Source: Monoplex corrugatus
Lineage: Eukaryota > Mollusca > Gastropoda > Littorinimorpha > Ranellidae
Reading direction: 5' to 3'
Length of the DNA stretch: 64,000 nucleotides
NCBI GenBank assembly: GCA_030674185.1
Contig: JAPXFY010000031.1
Location: forward strand, 102,550 to 166,549
The notes under the pieces: model-generated
What the model was told of the DNA's origin: nothing
The model's database searches: none
What the model saw: only the letters and a program-made list of their open reading frames with translations
Translations under genes and position numbers: made by a program
In this document: positions 44,896 to 57,514 of the stretch, piece after piece
How positions within the stretch are numbered: position 1 is the first letter of the stretch
Layout of the letters: each line of letters opens with the position of its first letter

Positions 44896-45600
44896 ATCAG
44901 TGACATTAAAGCACCATGCTCCACATGCCATTGGGAGAAGATAGCAGCAGCACTTGATGTGAATGTTTTGGTTTAGGTAGTTTTTTTTTTATTTGGCAAA
45001 GTTTCTCTTATTTATTTATTTTTTTTAGTTTTATACGGTTTTGTTTGTATCCTGGGGGGATGCCAGGGGCTCTGTCAGTATAAATAGTATCCCCACCTTG
45101 TGAAACTTTTGTGCTAGAAATGTCCTCTTTTCCGTCACTCTCTTTGTTTCTGCTTTCTTCCTTTGCTTTCTGTCATTTCTTCCTGTCATTTTCTGCCTTG
45201 CTGGTCCATTCATGTGTCTGTGTTTGATAATTCATGTGTCTGTGTTTGATAAAGTTTTACATACTTTCTCTTAGTATTGATCATGGGCTACATGTGGTAA
45301 GTGCATTTTTTGGCTCTAGGGAAATGGTGATATGCAGGTAGAATTTTAGGTAATTTAGATCCGGTTTTATATATATATTTAGTGTCCTCAGTTGTGTTTG
45401 AATTTGTATTCAGATATGTTTTTTATAAATCCTCTTTGTGATAACTTGGAGTGGTCAGTGTCTGGGCATTTCTTAGATTATGTGCATTGATATGTGTACA
45501 TAATTTTCTTTGCCTTTTTTCCTGTTGAAGTTTTGTGCATGATTTGGAAAGTTACAGCCCTGATATAGCTCTGCGCTGTCGGCTGGGCTTTTAACAAAAA
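44896..45600. repeat. Dispersed repeat copy 2 with minisatellite flank
   Basis: 44896-45055 (GCACCATGCTCCACATGCC, then AGATAGCAGCAGCACTTGAT) recurs at 45640-45790. 45050-45600 matches 12735-13290. The order is therefore module A, module B, module A again. Confidence 0.8.
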
Positions 45601-45629
45601 TAACAAGAACAAAAATGATGTGAACATCA

Positions 45630-45795
45630 GGTATGAGTGGCAAGGATCAGCGACAGTAAAGCACCATGGACGACGGGCCAACGGAGAAGATAGCGGCAAC
45701 ACTTGACGTGAATGTTTTTCACTTTAGGTAAGTTTCTGATCAGGCAAGGTTTCTTTTATGTTTCTGTTAGTTTTGTAGCATTTTGTTTGTATATC
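45630..45795. repeat. Second copy of the 44.9-kb module
   Basis: CAAGGATCAGCGACAGTAAA, then GCACCATGGACGACGGGCC and GAAGATAGCGGCAACACTTG align with 44890-45050, which suggests a local duplication of about 740 bp or two insertions of one element. 45796-46018 is unique with no gene seen. Confidence 0.8.
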
Positions 45796-46017
45796 GTTGT
45801 CTCCTGTCTTGCAGTGTTTGGGGAGAGAAAGTGTAGGATTAGGTGTCTGTTGAGGCAAGGACTGGATCTGTTGTCTTTAAGTATGTCATTTTGTGTTTAT
45901 TGTGTACTGTTGTTTTTTGGCATTTTCGTAAAGTTTCCATTTGTAATTATTGGAATAGATAATAGGAATGTCACCTTATTAATTCACTTACCTGATTTTG
46001 ATATTATTGATGTGTGA

Positions 46018-47860
46018 AACATCATCATCATCATTTGTCTTGTCGCATGGCGTTGGTGATCATGGACTTCCTTCTGTCTGTTGTTGCCACAAGCATCTCT
46101 TCCACCCTCCCTGTCCCCAGCCACTCCACAAGTCCGTCTAGTATCTTCTCCATGGGTCTACCCGGTGCTCTCTTTCCCTCCAGCTTTCCTGTTGTGACCA
46201 GGTGCTCCAATTCCCCTTTCCTCATAAAAATGCCTATAAATGTTGCCCGTCTTTTCCTAATCTTCCTTATGAATGATTTTCGTGTGTCTGCCTCCATCAA
46301 GACTGTCCTGTTTGTTTTCTTTGCTGTCCATGGAACTCTCAACAGTCTTCTTAGAAACCACATCTCAGCTGCTTCAATCTTGTTCCGGCTGTGCTTGTTG
46401 ACTGTCCATGCCTCGCAACCGTACAAAGTATTGGTTCTATATAACATTCAAGAACTCTCTTCCTGATGTTAATTGGTAGGCATTTGTTGATAAGAATACT
46501 TTTCATCTTCTTCAATGTTGTTTTTGCTTGGCTGATTCTGCTGGCTATTTCTGATGAGCAAATGCCATATGGTGAAATAATCGTTCCCAGGTATTTAAAG
46601 TTATCAACCTGTCTCAAAGTTGTGAGGGGATTTCATGTTTTTTACTGATCACCTGCTGTTTAGTTCCAACCTCTTACCTTTGCTTTCTATTTCTGGTATA
46701 TTCACAAGGTTTTGTAGGTGCCTTTCATTTTCTGCAATTAGCATGGTGTCATCTGCGTATCGAATGTTTATCATTTTTCCTCCAACCTTTAATCCAGGGT
46801 CTTCCTCAAGGTTTCTCATGATGGTATAATCAGCAAAGCATAGATATGAATCCTTGTTCATCTCGATTGACCTCTCTATGATAGTTCTTAGGATGTATAT
46901 GGCAATAATAGTTCCTTTCCATTCTGCAAATCCACATTGTTCATCTGCTATTTCTCCTTTGATTCTATTCCTTGTCCTCCTCATGATTATTCTTAATAGG
47001 ATTTTTGTTACATGACTCATCAAACTGATTGTGCGATGGAGTTTGCATTCTATAGCCCCTGTCTTCTTTGGAAGTGCAATGAAAATTGATTTTGACATAT
47101 CTTTGGGGATTTTTCCAGTGTCGTAAATTTCATTTAGGACTGTTTTTTTTTCTATGCCAAATTCCTCCAGGGCTTCAGTCATCTCTGTAGTAATGTTGTC
47201 TGGTCCTGGGGCTTTTCCTGGTTTCATCTTTTTCAATGCTGCTCTAACTTAATCGTTCATTATGGGTGGTCCTTCAAAGTTCTTTCTTATAATGTGTTCT
47301 TCATTTCTGTCATCTTCAAAAGGGTCTTTAATGTACTCTCCCCATCTGTCTAATATTTTGTCTTTTTCCATGATAAGCGTGCCATCTTTTGATTTTAAGC
47401 AACCAGTTGATGTGCATGTATTTTTCCTGTGGACAATTTCTTCAATTTGTCTGTATATAACCTGAGGATCCGTTTTGTGTCGGTTTCCATTTCTTTGCAC
47501 TTTGTTTTCAGCCAAGCTTCCTTAGCTTCATTGCACCTATTCCTGATTTCTTTGTTTGTCTTCCTGTATATCTCCTCGTTTCTCTTTACCTTCCTCCATT
47601 CCTCCACCAAGCCTAAAATTTCTTTTGTCATCCAGTTCTTTTTTGCTTTTCTATCTACTTCAGGGATTTCTTCACAAGCTTCATTTATCAAATTTCTCAA
47701 CTTTGTCCATTGTTCCTCGCTGTCACCAACATCTTCCAGAGCACTGAATTTGTTTTGAACATGTACATTAAATGTTTTACATATCACTTCGTCTGTCTTT
47801 AAGAGTCCAAGATTTAGTTTGATGTTGCTTTTGGTTGCTTTGTGTGATGTGTGAGTAGAT
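46018..47860 (-). pseudogene. LINE (family B), copy 5, longest copy, RT domain with breaks
   Basis: About 1.84 kb on the minus strand in broken frames. In order: the linker before RT (FNVHVQNKFSALEDVGDSEE, coiled and charged), MKPGKAPGPDNITTEM, IALPKKTGAIECKLHRTISL, ADEQCGFAEWKGT, IRYADDTMLIAENERH, then FKYLGTIISPYGICSSEI, FLRRLLRVPWTAKKTN and a short (GAT)n tail at 46018-46034. Part of motif A-B is missing (the frame jumps from DSYLCFADYT to MRNLEEDPGL). The endonuclease domain is absent by 5' truncation. The clade is RTE/CR1-like by style only. Confidence 0.9.
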
Positions 47861-47869
47861 AATAGAAAT

Positions 47870-50800
47870 CCAGCACTGTCAGCACTCCCTCACCCTATCC
47901 ACCAGCATCCAGCACTGTCAGTACTCCCTCACCCTATCCACCAACATCCAGCATCCAGCACTGTCAGCACTCCCTCACCCTATCCACCAGCATCCAGCAC
48001 TGTCAGCACTCCCTCACCCTATCCACCAGCATCCAGCACTGTCAGTACTCCCTCACTCTATCCACCAGCATCCAGCAATGTCAGTACTCCCTCACCCTAT
48101 CCACCAACATCCAGCACTGTCAGTACTCCCTCACTCTATCCACCAGCATCCAGCAATGTCAGCACTCCCTCACCCTATCCACCAACATCCAGCACTGTCA
48201 GTACTCCCCTCTATCCACCAGCATCCAGCACTGTCAGCACTCCCTCACCCTATCCACCAACATCCAGCACTGTCAGTACTCCCTCACCCTATCCACCAAC
48301 ATCCAGCACTGTCAGTACTCCCTCACCCTATCCACCAACATCCAGCACTGTCAGTACTCCCTCACCCTATCCACCAACATCCAGCACTGTCAGCACTCCC
48401 TCACCCTATCCACCAGCATCCAGCACTGTCAGTACTCCCTCACCCTATCCACCAACATCCAGCATCCAGCACTGTCAGTGCTCCCTCACCCTATCCACCA
48501 ACATCCATCACTGTCAGCACTCCCTCACCCTATCCACCAACATCCAGCACTGTCAGCACTCCCTCACCCTATACACCAGCATCCAGCACTGTCAGTACTC
48601 CCTCACTCTATCCACACCACCTCCAGCACTGTACAGCACTCCATCACCCTATCCACCAACATCAGCATGTCAGCACTCCTCACCCTATCCACCACATCCA
48701 GCATTGTCAGCACTCCTCACCCTATCCACCACATCCAGCATGTCAGCACTCCTCACCCTATCACCACTCCAGCATGTCAACTCCCTACCTATCCACCACA
48801 TCCAGCACTGTCAGCACTCCCTCACCCTATCCACCAACATCCAGCATGTCAGCACTCCCTCACCCTATCCACCAGCATCCAGCACTGTCAGCACTCTCAC
48901 CCTATCCACCACATCCAGCACTGTCAGACTCCCTCACCCTATCCACCACATCCACACGTCGCACTCCTCACCCTATCCACCATCCAGCACTCACCACCTT
49001 CCACCACTCCGCATCACCTCACCCATCACCAGCATCGCAGCTCCTCCCTACCTATCACCAGCATCCAGCACTGTCACACTCCCTACCCTATCCACCAACA
49101 TCCAGCACTGTCAGACTCCCTCACCTATCCACCAACATCCATCGCACTTCAGCACTCTCACCTATCCACCAACATCCACTGTCACACTCCCTCACCCTAC
49201 CACATCCAGCACTGTATCTCCCTCCCTATCCACCAACATCCAGCACTGTCAGCACTCCCTCACCCTATCCACCAACATCCAGCACTGTCAGCACTCCCTA
49301 CCCTATCCACCAGCATCCAGCATGTCAGTACTCCTCACCCTATCCACCAACATCCACACTGTCAGCACTCCTACCTTCCACCCAGCAATCCAGCACTGTC
49401 ACTACCCTCACCCATCCACCAACATCATCACTGTCACCTATCCCTCCCATCCACAACCATCCAGCATCCAGCACTGTACACCTCCTCACCTCCACCACAT
49501 CCAGCACTGAGCACTCTCACCCTATCCACCACACCAGCACTGTCATGTCACACCCTCACCCTACTCCACCACATCAGCACTCATCACTCCCCACATCCAC
49601 ACTTCAACATCCCACTCTATCCACATTCCATCCACACTCCACTACATCCATGTCACTACTCCCTATCACCCACCTCCAGCATCGCAACTCTCCACCCAAC
49701 CATCCACATCAGCATGTCACTCCCTCACCCTATCCACCACATCCAGCATGCCTCTCCCTACCCTATCCACCAGCATCCGCACTGTCAGACTCTCACCCTA
49801 TCCACCAACATCCAGCAGCATCTCTCCCTCACCACCATCCAGCATCCAGCACTTCAGCACTCTCACCTATCCACCAGCACTCTCACCATCACACTCCCAC
49901 CCTATCCACCACCATCACACGTCAGCACTCCTCACACCACCACATCAGCTGCGCACCTCTCTACACATGTCCCCCCCCCCCCACTTTCCACCCCTCCTGT
50001 GCCCTCACCCATCACAACCACTCCACTACTATACACAGCTCACTACTCCAAAAATAAATTAATTATATCAAGTCAGCATTACCCACACATGTAACTCTCC
50101 TAACACGAGAGCCTATACACTCAGCATGTCATCCCCATACCGCATGTCACCACTTCACCATGTAGATTACAAATCATGTCACTCCCCTTCACCACGCATA
50201 CCACAATCTGTCCTTCCATCACAGCATAGATGCAATACCAACATCAGCTCTCCTATCACCATCACAGCCTCCTCACTTCACCACATCGCATCACCCTCCA
50301 TCACCATCAGCATGTCCTCTCACTATCCCACTCCACAGTCATCCTACTCCACAGCATGCACTCTCACTACACCACTCAGCAACCTACTATCACATCCAGT
50401 CAGCCTCTACCACACCACCTACTACACCACACAGCCTGTCGCCTCTCCCCATCACTCCATCATCCCTATCACCAATCCACCTACTCTCCTCCACTCCAAG
50501 TAACTCTCACTACCACATCGCGTCCCTCTCACTATCCCACTAGTCAGCACTCCCTCACCCTATCCACCACATCCAGCATGTCAGACTCCCTCACCTATCC
50601 ACCAACATCCAGCACGTCAGACCCTCACCCTATCCACCACATCCAGCACTGTCGACTCCCTCACCCTATCCACCAACATCCAGCACTGTCAGACTCCCTC
50701 ACCTATCACCACATCCCATGTCATACTCCCACCCTACCACCAACATCCAGCACGCAGCACCTCACCCTATCCACCACATCCACACTGTCACACTCCCTCA

Positions 50801-52620
50801 CCTATCACCACACCAGCACTGCACACTCCTCACCCTATCACCACATCCAGCACTGTCAGACTCCTCACCCTATCCACCAACATCCAGCATGTCAGCACTC
50901 CTCACCTATCCCCACATCCAGCACGTCGCACTCCTCACCCTATCCACCACATCCAGCACTGTCAGACTCCCTCACCTATCCACCAACATCCAGCATGTCA
51001 ACTCCTCACCTATCCCACATCCAGCACTGTCAGCACTCCCACCCTACACCAAATCCAGCATGTCAGACTCCCTCACCTATCCACACATCCAGCACTGTCA
51101 CACTCCTCACCCTACCACAACATCCAGCACTGTCACACCCTCACCTATCCACCACATCCAGCATGTCGACTCCCTCACCCTATCCACCACATCCAGCACG
51201 TCAGACTCCCTCACCTATCCACCACATCCAGCATGTCAGCACTCCTCCCTATCCACCAGATCAGCATGTCAGACCCCCCTATCCACCACATCCACATGTC
51301 AGACTCTCACCCTCACACCACATCCACTCACCACACCAAAAACTCACTCCCACCTATCACCGCATCCAATGTAACCTCACACACCCTCCTCACCCACCCT
51401 ACACGCATCACCGCACCATACCAAGGCCTGTCAGCACTCTCTCACCCTATCCACCAGCATCCAGCACTGTCAGCACTCTCGTCACCCTATCCACCAGCAT
51501 CCAGCACTGTCAGCACTCTCCACCTATCCACCAACATCCAGCACTGTCAGCACTCCCTCACCCTATCCACCAACATCCAGCAACTGTCAGCACTCTCTCA
51601 CCCTATCCACCAGCATCCAGCACTGTCAGCACTCCCTCACCCTATCCACCAACATCCAGCAATGTCAGCTACTCCCTACCCTATCCACCAGCATCCAGCA
51701 CTGTCAGCACTCCCTCACCCTATCCACCAACATCCAGCACTGTCAGCACTCCCTCACCCTATCCACCACACATCCAGCACATGTCAGCACTCCTCACCCT
51801 ATCCACCAACATCCAGCACTGTCAGCACTCCCTCACCCTATCCACCACATCCAGCACTGTCAGCACTCCCTCACCCTATCCACCAGCATCCAGCAATGTC
51901 AGCACTCCCTCACCCTATCCACCACATCCAGCACTGTCAGCACTCTCTCACCCTATCCACCAACATCCAGCACTGTCAGCACTCCCTCACCCTATCCACC
52001 ACATCCAGCACTGTCAGCACTCCTCACCCTATCCACCAACATCCGCACTGTCAGCACTCCCTCACCCTATCCACCAACATCCAGCACTGTCAGCACTCCC
52101 TCACCCTATCCACCAACATCCAGCACTGTCAGCACTCCCTCACCCTATCCACCACATCCAGCACTGTCAGTACTCCCTCACCCTATCCACCAGCATCCAG
52201 CACTGTCAGTACTCCTCACCCTATCCACCAACATCCAGCACTGTCAGCACTCCCTCACCCTATCCACCAACATCCAGCACTGTCAGCACTCCCTCACCCT
52301 ATCCACCAGCATCCAGCACTGTCAGCACTCCCTCACCCTATCCACCAGCATCCAGCACTGTCAGTACTCCCTCACCCTATCCACCAGCATCCAGCACTGT
52401 ATCCATGACGGCAAAACAAACTTACCATTTCACTCCCTCACCCTATCCACCAGCATCCAGCACTGTCAGCCATGACAGTAAAACAAACTTACCATTTCAC
52501 TCCCTGACCCTATCCACCAGCATCCAGCACTGTATCCATGACGACAAAACAAACTTACCATTTCACTCCCTCGCCCTATCCACCAGCATCCAGCACTGTC
52601 AGCCATGACGGCAAAGGAAA
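47870..52620. repeat. 39-bp minisatellite, about 120 copies, 4.75 kb
   Basis: The unit is AGTACTCCCTCACCCTATCC then ACCAGCATCCAGCACTGTC. Near its right end (52395-52620) units lengthen to about 70 bp by adding CCATGACGGCAAAACAAACT and TACCATTTCA, which matches the arm of the composite MITE. 48600-51420 is heavily eroded by 1-3 base losses. The long Pro/His/Ser frames come from the 13-codon unit length. Confidence 0.95.
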
Positions 52621-52742
52621 CTTATCATTTCACTCCCTCACTCTATCCACAACTTCCTACATGAAGCTGGTGGATAGGGTGAGGAAACCAGAGTGTTCAG
52701 CTTTTGCAGCTGGCGGATATGATGCGAGGGTGAAAGGGTTAA
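52600..52742 (+). mobile_element. piggyBac-like composite MITE, copy 5, at the end of the 39-bp array
   Basis: Inner hairpin around TTCCTACATGAAGCTGG (arms CACTCCCTCACTCTATCC and GGATAGGGTGAGG), then the short arm ending GTGAAAGGGTTAA at 52742. The left (long) arm is merged with the array, so the array has grown from within the element. Confidence 0.75.
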
Positions 52743-53180
52743 AATGGAGGAATACTAAGGGACAAGGAAATGGAGATTGTTGTCGTGATGCTCGGTTGCT
52801 CAGAGAAAATGAAGATGAAGGCGACCAAGTCATTGTCCCCTTCAGTTTGAGACATCAACTGATGGGTTGGTTCTCTACATCTTTCATAATCTTCCTAAGT
52901 TTGAGAATTGCATACACTTGCAGTGTTGATCAGACAACGTAACACCACCTTCAAAAGGCCTGTATTACATTCATACTGACAGTCGACAATGTGCGCCTTA
53001 TGTTTTCAAATGAAGCCATTGCACCATGAATTATGAGTAACGTCTGGTTTCGTTAAAAAAAATGTACATTTACATGACAGCTATTTCAAGTTCAATCCTG
53101 AAGTTATCGTCTGTATGACCTTAAAAACGACGAGGATAACTATCACTGAAACGCAGAAGAAAACACCACATAAAAGAAAT
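52743..53180. other. Unique sequence, no gene supported
   Basis: An open frame reaches 52942 (ending RIAYTCSVDQTT) but it starts in the array and shows no domain or splice support. Confidence 0.45.
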
Positions 53181-53525
53181 ACTAGTTAAATGTTACAAAT
53201 CAAGCAGATATCATTATACTGATCAATGTTCACATGACATAACAAAACACTAGTTAAATGTTACAAATCAAGCAGATATCATTATACTGATCAATGTTCA
53301 CATGACATAACAAAACACTAGTTAAATGTTACAAATCAAGCAGATATCATTATACTGATCAATGTTCACATGACATAACAAAACACTATTAAATGTTACA
53401 AATCAAGCTGTATTCATTATACTATCAATGTTCACATGTGACATAACAAAACAACAGTTAAATGTTACAATCAAGCAGATATCATTATACTGATCAATGT
53501 TCACATGACATAACAAAACACTATA
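53180..53525. repeat. 68-bp minisatellite, about 5 copies
   Basis: ACTAGTTAAATGTTACAAAT, then CAAGCAGATATCATTATACT and GATCAATGTTCACATGACAT. Confidence 0.94.
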
Positions 53526-53795
53526 AACCAGCACAATTTGCTCCTTTCAATAAACAACACATACAGATCACAGCATGATTCGATAGAAGCCACATACAGA
53601 TCACAAACAGTGGATACAAATCATACCTCGGTTCACGATAGGACAGAAAGATCCTTTAGAAATAATTGACGACTGTAGACAGAGGTGTGTACGTGTTATA
53701 TTGAAAACAAATCACTCGACTGACTGGAGGAAAATGCAAAAGCAGCAGGAATACCAAAAACGGTTTCCTTGATGGATGAATATAAAATAGATAAA
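53526..53795. other. Unique sequence, no gene supported
   Basis: A short spacer between two arrays. CACATACAGATCACA occurs twice (about 53558 and 53590). Confidence 0.4.
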
Positions 53796-54240
53796 AATAC
53801 AAATGTAAACAGATAAATAGATAAAAACAAAAAAAATGTGAATAGATACACACATAAAAACAACAATGTAAATAGATAAAAACAACAATGTAAATATAAA
53901 ATAGATAAAAACAACAATGTAAATATAAAATAGATAAAAACAACAATGTAAATATAAAATAGATAAAAACAACAATGTAAATATAAAATAGATAAAAACA
54001 ACAATGTAAATATAAAATAGATAAAAACAACAATGTAAATATAAAATAGATAAAAACAACAATGTAAATATAAAATAGATAAAAACAACAATGTAAATAT
54101 AAAATAGATAAAACAACAATGTAAATAGATAAAAACAACAATGTAAATATAAATAGATAAAAACAACAATGTAAATATAAAATAGATAAAAACAAAAAGG
54201 AAATTTTAAATAGATAAAAACAAAAAGGAAATATATACAT
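53796..54240. repeat. 29-bp A-rich minisatellite, about 15 copies
   Basis: AAATATAAAATAGATAAAAA then CAACAATGT. 29 is not a multiple of three, so all three minus-strand frames are open in turn. Confidence 0.94.
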
Positions 54241-54344
54241 AATGTAATAGATAACAAAAAATTAACGCGTACATTATATGCAGTCATGGAAAAAAGAAAA
54301 TGCTAAATAGTCAAATGCTGGAAAATTTAACAGAAAAATAGTAT

Positions 54345-54575
54345 TCAGTCGATTGATCGATTGAAGGATCGATCGATGGATCCACCCATCCATCCATCCA
54401 TCCGTCATCCGTCCATCCGTCCATCCATCCATCCATCCATCATCCATCCATCCATCCATCCCTCCACCCACCCATCCATCCATCAATCAATCAACCAATC
54501 AATCAATAAATTGATCAATCAGTCAATCAATTAATCAATCAATCGATTAATAGATAGATCGATCAATTGATCAAT
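54345..54575. repeat. (CATC)n and (AATC)n tetranucleotide tracts
   Basis: CCATCCATCCATCC changes to AATCAATCAATC, with GATCGATCGA at both edges. Confidence 0.92.
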
Positions 54576-55080
54576 CACGTACAAAGTAACATAGCCACCA
54601 GAAATAATGATGTTTTGGTGTAACAAAGTAGACAGTAAACACCAGTCAATACTATGATGGAAAATGTCATTAACTACGTCACTACGGACCAGTTTACATG
54701 CACGCCAGCGAGTGGCTTTTCTTTGAATTTGTTTTCTTGTAGTGACTGTGCTTGTGTTCAGGGTAGGTTTTGTCCAACATGAAGTTACTCACAAACATAC
54801 CATGCAAACGAGAAACACACAGGAACAGGTGAGAACCACTCAGACCGACTGACAGACAAAGAAACAAAGACAGAAAACGCGACAACCACCCATACAACCA
54901 ACCATACAATACAAACAAAATGGTTAAGCTTTATTGAGGCTACAATGATAAAAGTCACAAACACGTTTGCAAAACAAACAGACATTTGCCAAAATAAGAG
55001 ACAACAGCCAAACAGAACTTAGCCCCAGCAAACCCAACCACAAAACCACACACTGGCCTTAGTCATTGCTCGTGGACGGA
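54576..55080. other. Unique sequence; weak minus-strand frame only
   Basis: A minus-strand frame ending at 54694 has a polar tail (YPEHKHSHYKKTNSKKSH), but its upstream part is repetitive and no convincing acceptor was found. Confidence 0.35.
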
Positions 55081-55084
55081 CAGG

Positions 55085-55670
55085 TAAACTAACTATGGAA
55101 GAGGGCAGGTAAACTAACTATGGAAGAGGGCAGGTAAACTAACTATGGAAGAGGACAGGTAAACTAACTCTGTGGAAGAGGACAGGTAAACTAACTATGT
55201 GGAAGAAGACAGGTAAACTAACTCTGTGGAAGAGGACAGGTAAACTAACTCTATGGAAGAGGACAGGTAAACTAGCTCTATGGAAGAGGACAGGTAAACT
55301 AACTCTATGGAAGAGGACAGGTAAACTAACTCTGTGGAAGAGGACAGGTAAACTAACTCTATGGAAGAGGACAGGTAAACTAACTCTATGGAAGAGGACA
55401 GGTAAACTAACTCTATGGAAGAGGACAGGTAAACTAACTCTATGGAAGAGGACAGGTAAACTAACTCTATGGAAGAGGACAGTAATACTAGGTAAAGCAG
55501 TAAACTAACTCTATGGAAGAGGACAGGTAAACTAACTCTATGGAAGAGGACAGGTAAACTAACTCTATGGAAGAGGACAGGTAAACTAACTCTATGGAAG
55601 AGGACAGGTAAACTAACTCTATGGAAGAGGACAGGTAAACTAACTCTATGGAAGAGGACAGGTAAGCCGA
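55085..55670. repeat. 27-bp minisatellite, about 22 copies
   Basis: AGGTAAACTAACTCTATGGA then AGAGGAC. One disturbed unit at 55480-55500 (TAATACTAGGTAAAGC). Confidence 0.95.
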
Positions 55671-55944
55671 CAGCATAGAAGAGATATTGGTCAGAGGTTT
55701 CGGAAACTAGTTAAAAAAAAAACGTTGGTATTACTGCGACTGCTTGATGAAAGCAATGCATTGTGCATTTGTATCGTATAACATGTTATAAAATAACAAT
55801 AAAACACCTTACAAGGTCATTACAAGTCTCCTCTTAGGAGGAACGCCAGATCGTGTGTTTAAAAAAAAACCCCACTCTCAGAACAAAACGAATCGACTTT
55901 GCCTTTAAGATTTTAACTCGTTCTTGGGTATGACTCTATAGGAT
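55671..55944. other. Unique sequence, no gene supported
   Basis: A-rich spacer with AATAAAACACC at 55797, a possible polyadenylation-type hexamer with no gene attached. Confidence 0.4.
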
Positions 55945-56815
55945 CTTCTAAGTTTAATTAACACGTTCTCATGTATGTCTGTAGGATTTTAACACGTTCT
56001 CCTGTATGACTGTAAGATTTTAACACGTTCTCCTGTATGTCTGTAAGATTTTAACACGTTCTCCTGTATGTCTGTAAGATTTTTAACACGTTCTCCTGTA
56101 TGTCTGTAAGATTTTAACACGTTCTCCTGTATGACTGTAAGATTTTAACACGTTCTCCTGTATGTCTGTAAGATTTTAACACGTTCTCCTGTATGTCTGT
56201 AAGATTTTAACACGTTCTCCTGTATGTCTGTATAGGGTTTTAACACGTTCTCCTGTATGACTGTGTAGGGTTTTAACACGTTCTCCTGTATGACTGTAGG
56301 GTTTTAACACGTTCTCCTGTATGACTGTATAGGGTTTTAACACGTTCTCCTGTATGACTGTGTAGGGTTTTAACACGTTCTCCTGTATGACTGTAGGGTT
56401 TTAACACGTTCTCCTGTATGACTGTGTAGGGTTTTAACACGTTCTCCTGTATGACTGTGTAGGGTTTTAACACGTTCTCCTGTATGACTGTGTAGGGTTT
56501 TAACACGTTCTCCTGTATGACTGTATAGGGTTTTAACACGTTCTCCTGTATGACTGTATAGGGTTTTAACACGTTCTCCTGTATGACTGTGTAGGGTTTT
56601 AACATGTTCTCCTGTATGACTGTAGGGTTTTAACACGTTCTCCTGTATGACTGTATAGGGTTTTAACACGTTCTCCTGTATGACTGTATAGGGTTTTAAC
56701 ACGTTCTCCTGTATGACTGTGTAGGGTTTTAACACGTTCTCCTGTATGACTGTAGGGTTTTAACACGTTCTCCTGTATGACTGTAGGGTTTTAACACGTT
56801 CTCCTGTATGTCTCT
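55945..56815. repeat. 28-33-bp minisatellite, about 29 copies
   Basis: TTTTAACACGTTCTCCTGTA then TGACTGTGTAGGG. The left third has TGTCTGTAAGA in place of TGACTGTATAGGG. Confidence 0.95.
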
Positions 56816-57222
56816 AACTCGTCATGTCTTTCAGGCAGGAACACACTGCACCATCTATAAACGAATCTTCCATTGCGAACTTCTGGACTGTAGTAAAGAA
56901 TTTTAATGCATCTGTACAGATGACCAAAACATATTGTATTTCAGACCATTATAGTTGTTGTATTCACTTCGTATATCTTATTATTACATCGTCCAATACA
57001 TCGTGTTTTTAGTACAACGTATTTACAAATATGAGACGAACGACTGCATAAGATGAACACAAAACCATTCTATGTGAAGATTTTTCATATTGTGGAGGAA
57101 AAGGACTTTTCTATCAGCAAACTGTTAGTGGATCGTATAATGTGGACAGTAATGTTACTAAGAACCCGCCACTTTGCACCTTTAGAACCACAACGACTCG
57201 TGTCTCACGAAGCCAGTACAGG
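56816..57222. other. Unique sequence with a splice-acceptor-like site
   Basis: CGTCATGTCTTTCAG precedes open sequence in two frames (QEHTAPSINESSIANFW, or AGTHCTIYKRIFHCELLDC to a stop). The frames compete and nothing downstream confirms either. Confidence 0.3.
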
Positions 57223-57224
57223 GC

Positions 57225-57510
57225 GAAGGATCCCAGTAAATGTCCTATTTGTGGGCAGTACATGGTAAGGATCCCAGTAATTTGTGGGCAGTATATGGCA
57301 AAGGATCCCAGTAAATGTCCTATTTGTGAGCAGTACATGGCAAAGGATCCCAGTAAATGTCCTATTTGTGGGCAGTACATGGCAAAGGATCCCAGTAAAT
57401 GTCCTATTTGTGGGCAGTATATGGCAAAGGATCCCAGTAAATGTCCTATTTGTGGGCAGTACATGGCAAAGGATCCCAGTAAATGTCCTATTTGTGGGCA
57501 GTACATGGCA
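57225..57510. repeat. 42-bp minisatellite, about 6.5 copies, encoding a CPIC repeat
   Basis: The unit GGCAAAGGATCCCAGTAAAT then GTCCTATTTGTGGGCAGTAC reads MAKDPSKCPICGQY per 14 codons on the plus strand. The minus strand is open too. Copies are almost identical, so no codon-level evidence is available. Confidence 0.9.
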
Positions 57511-57514
57511 AACT

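Noticed and set aside
43366..44931. 521-codon minus-strand frame
   Set aside because: A product of the 81-bp repeat with triplet changes. The decoded peptide shifts frame midway.
48078..52608. Pro/His/Ser-rich frames of 390-790 codons
   Set aside because: They come from the 13-codon minisatellite unit. Several frames are open at once and the frames jump at base losses.
54694..54985. Minus-strand frame with a polar C-terminal tail
   Set aside because: No acceptor, no homology signal and a repetitive upstream part. Too weak to call as an exon.
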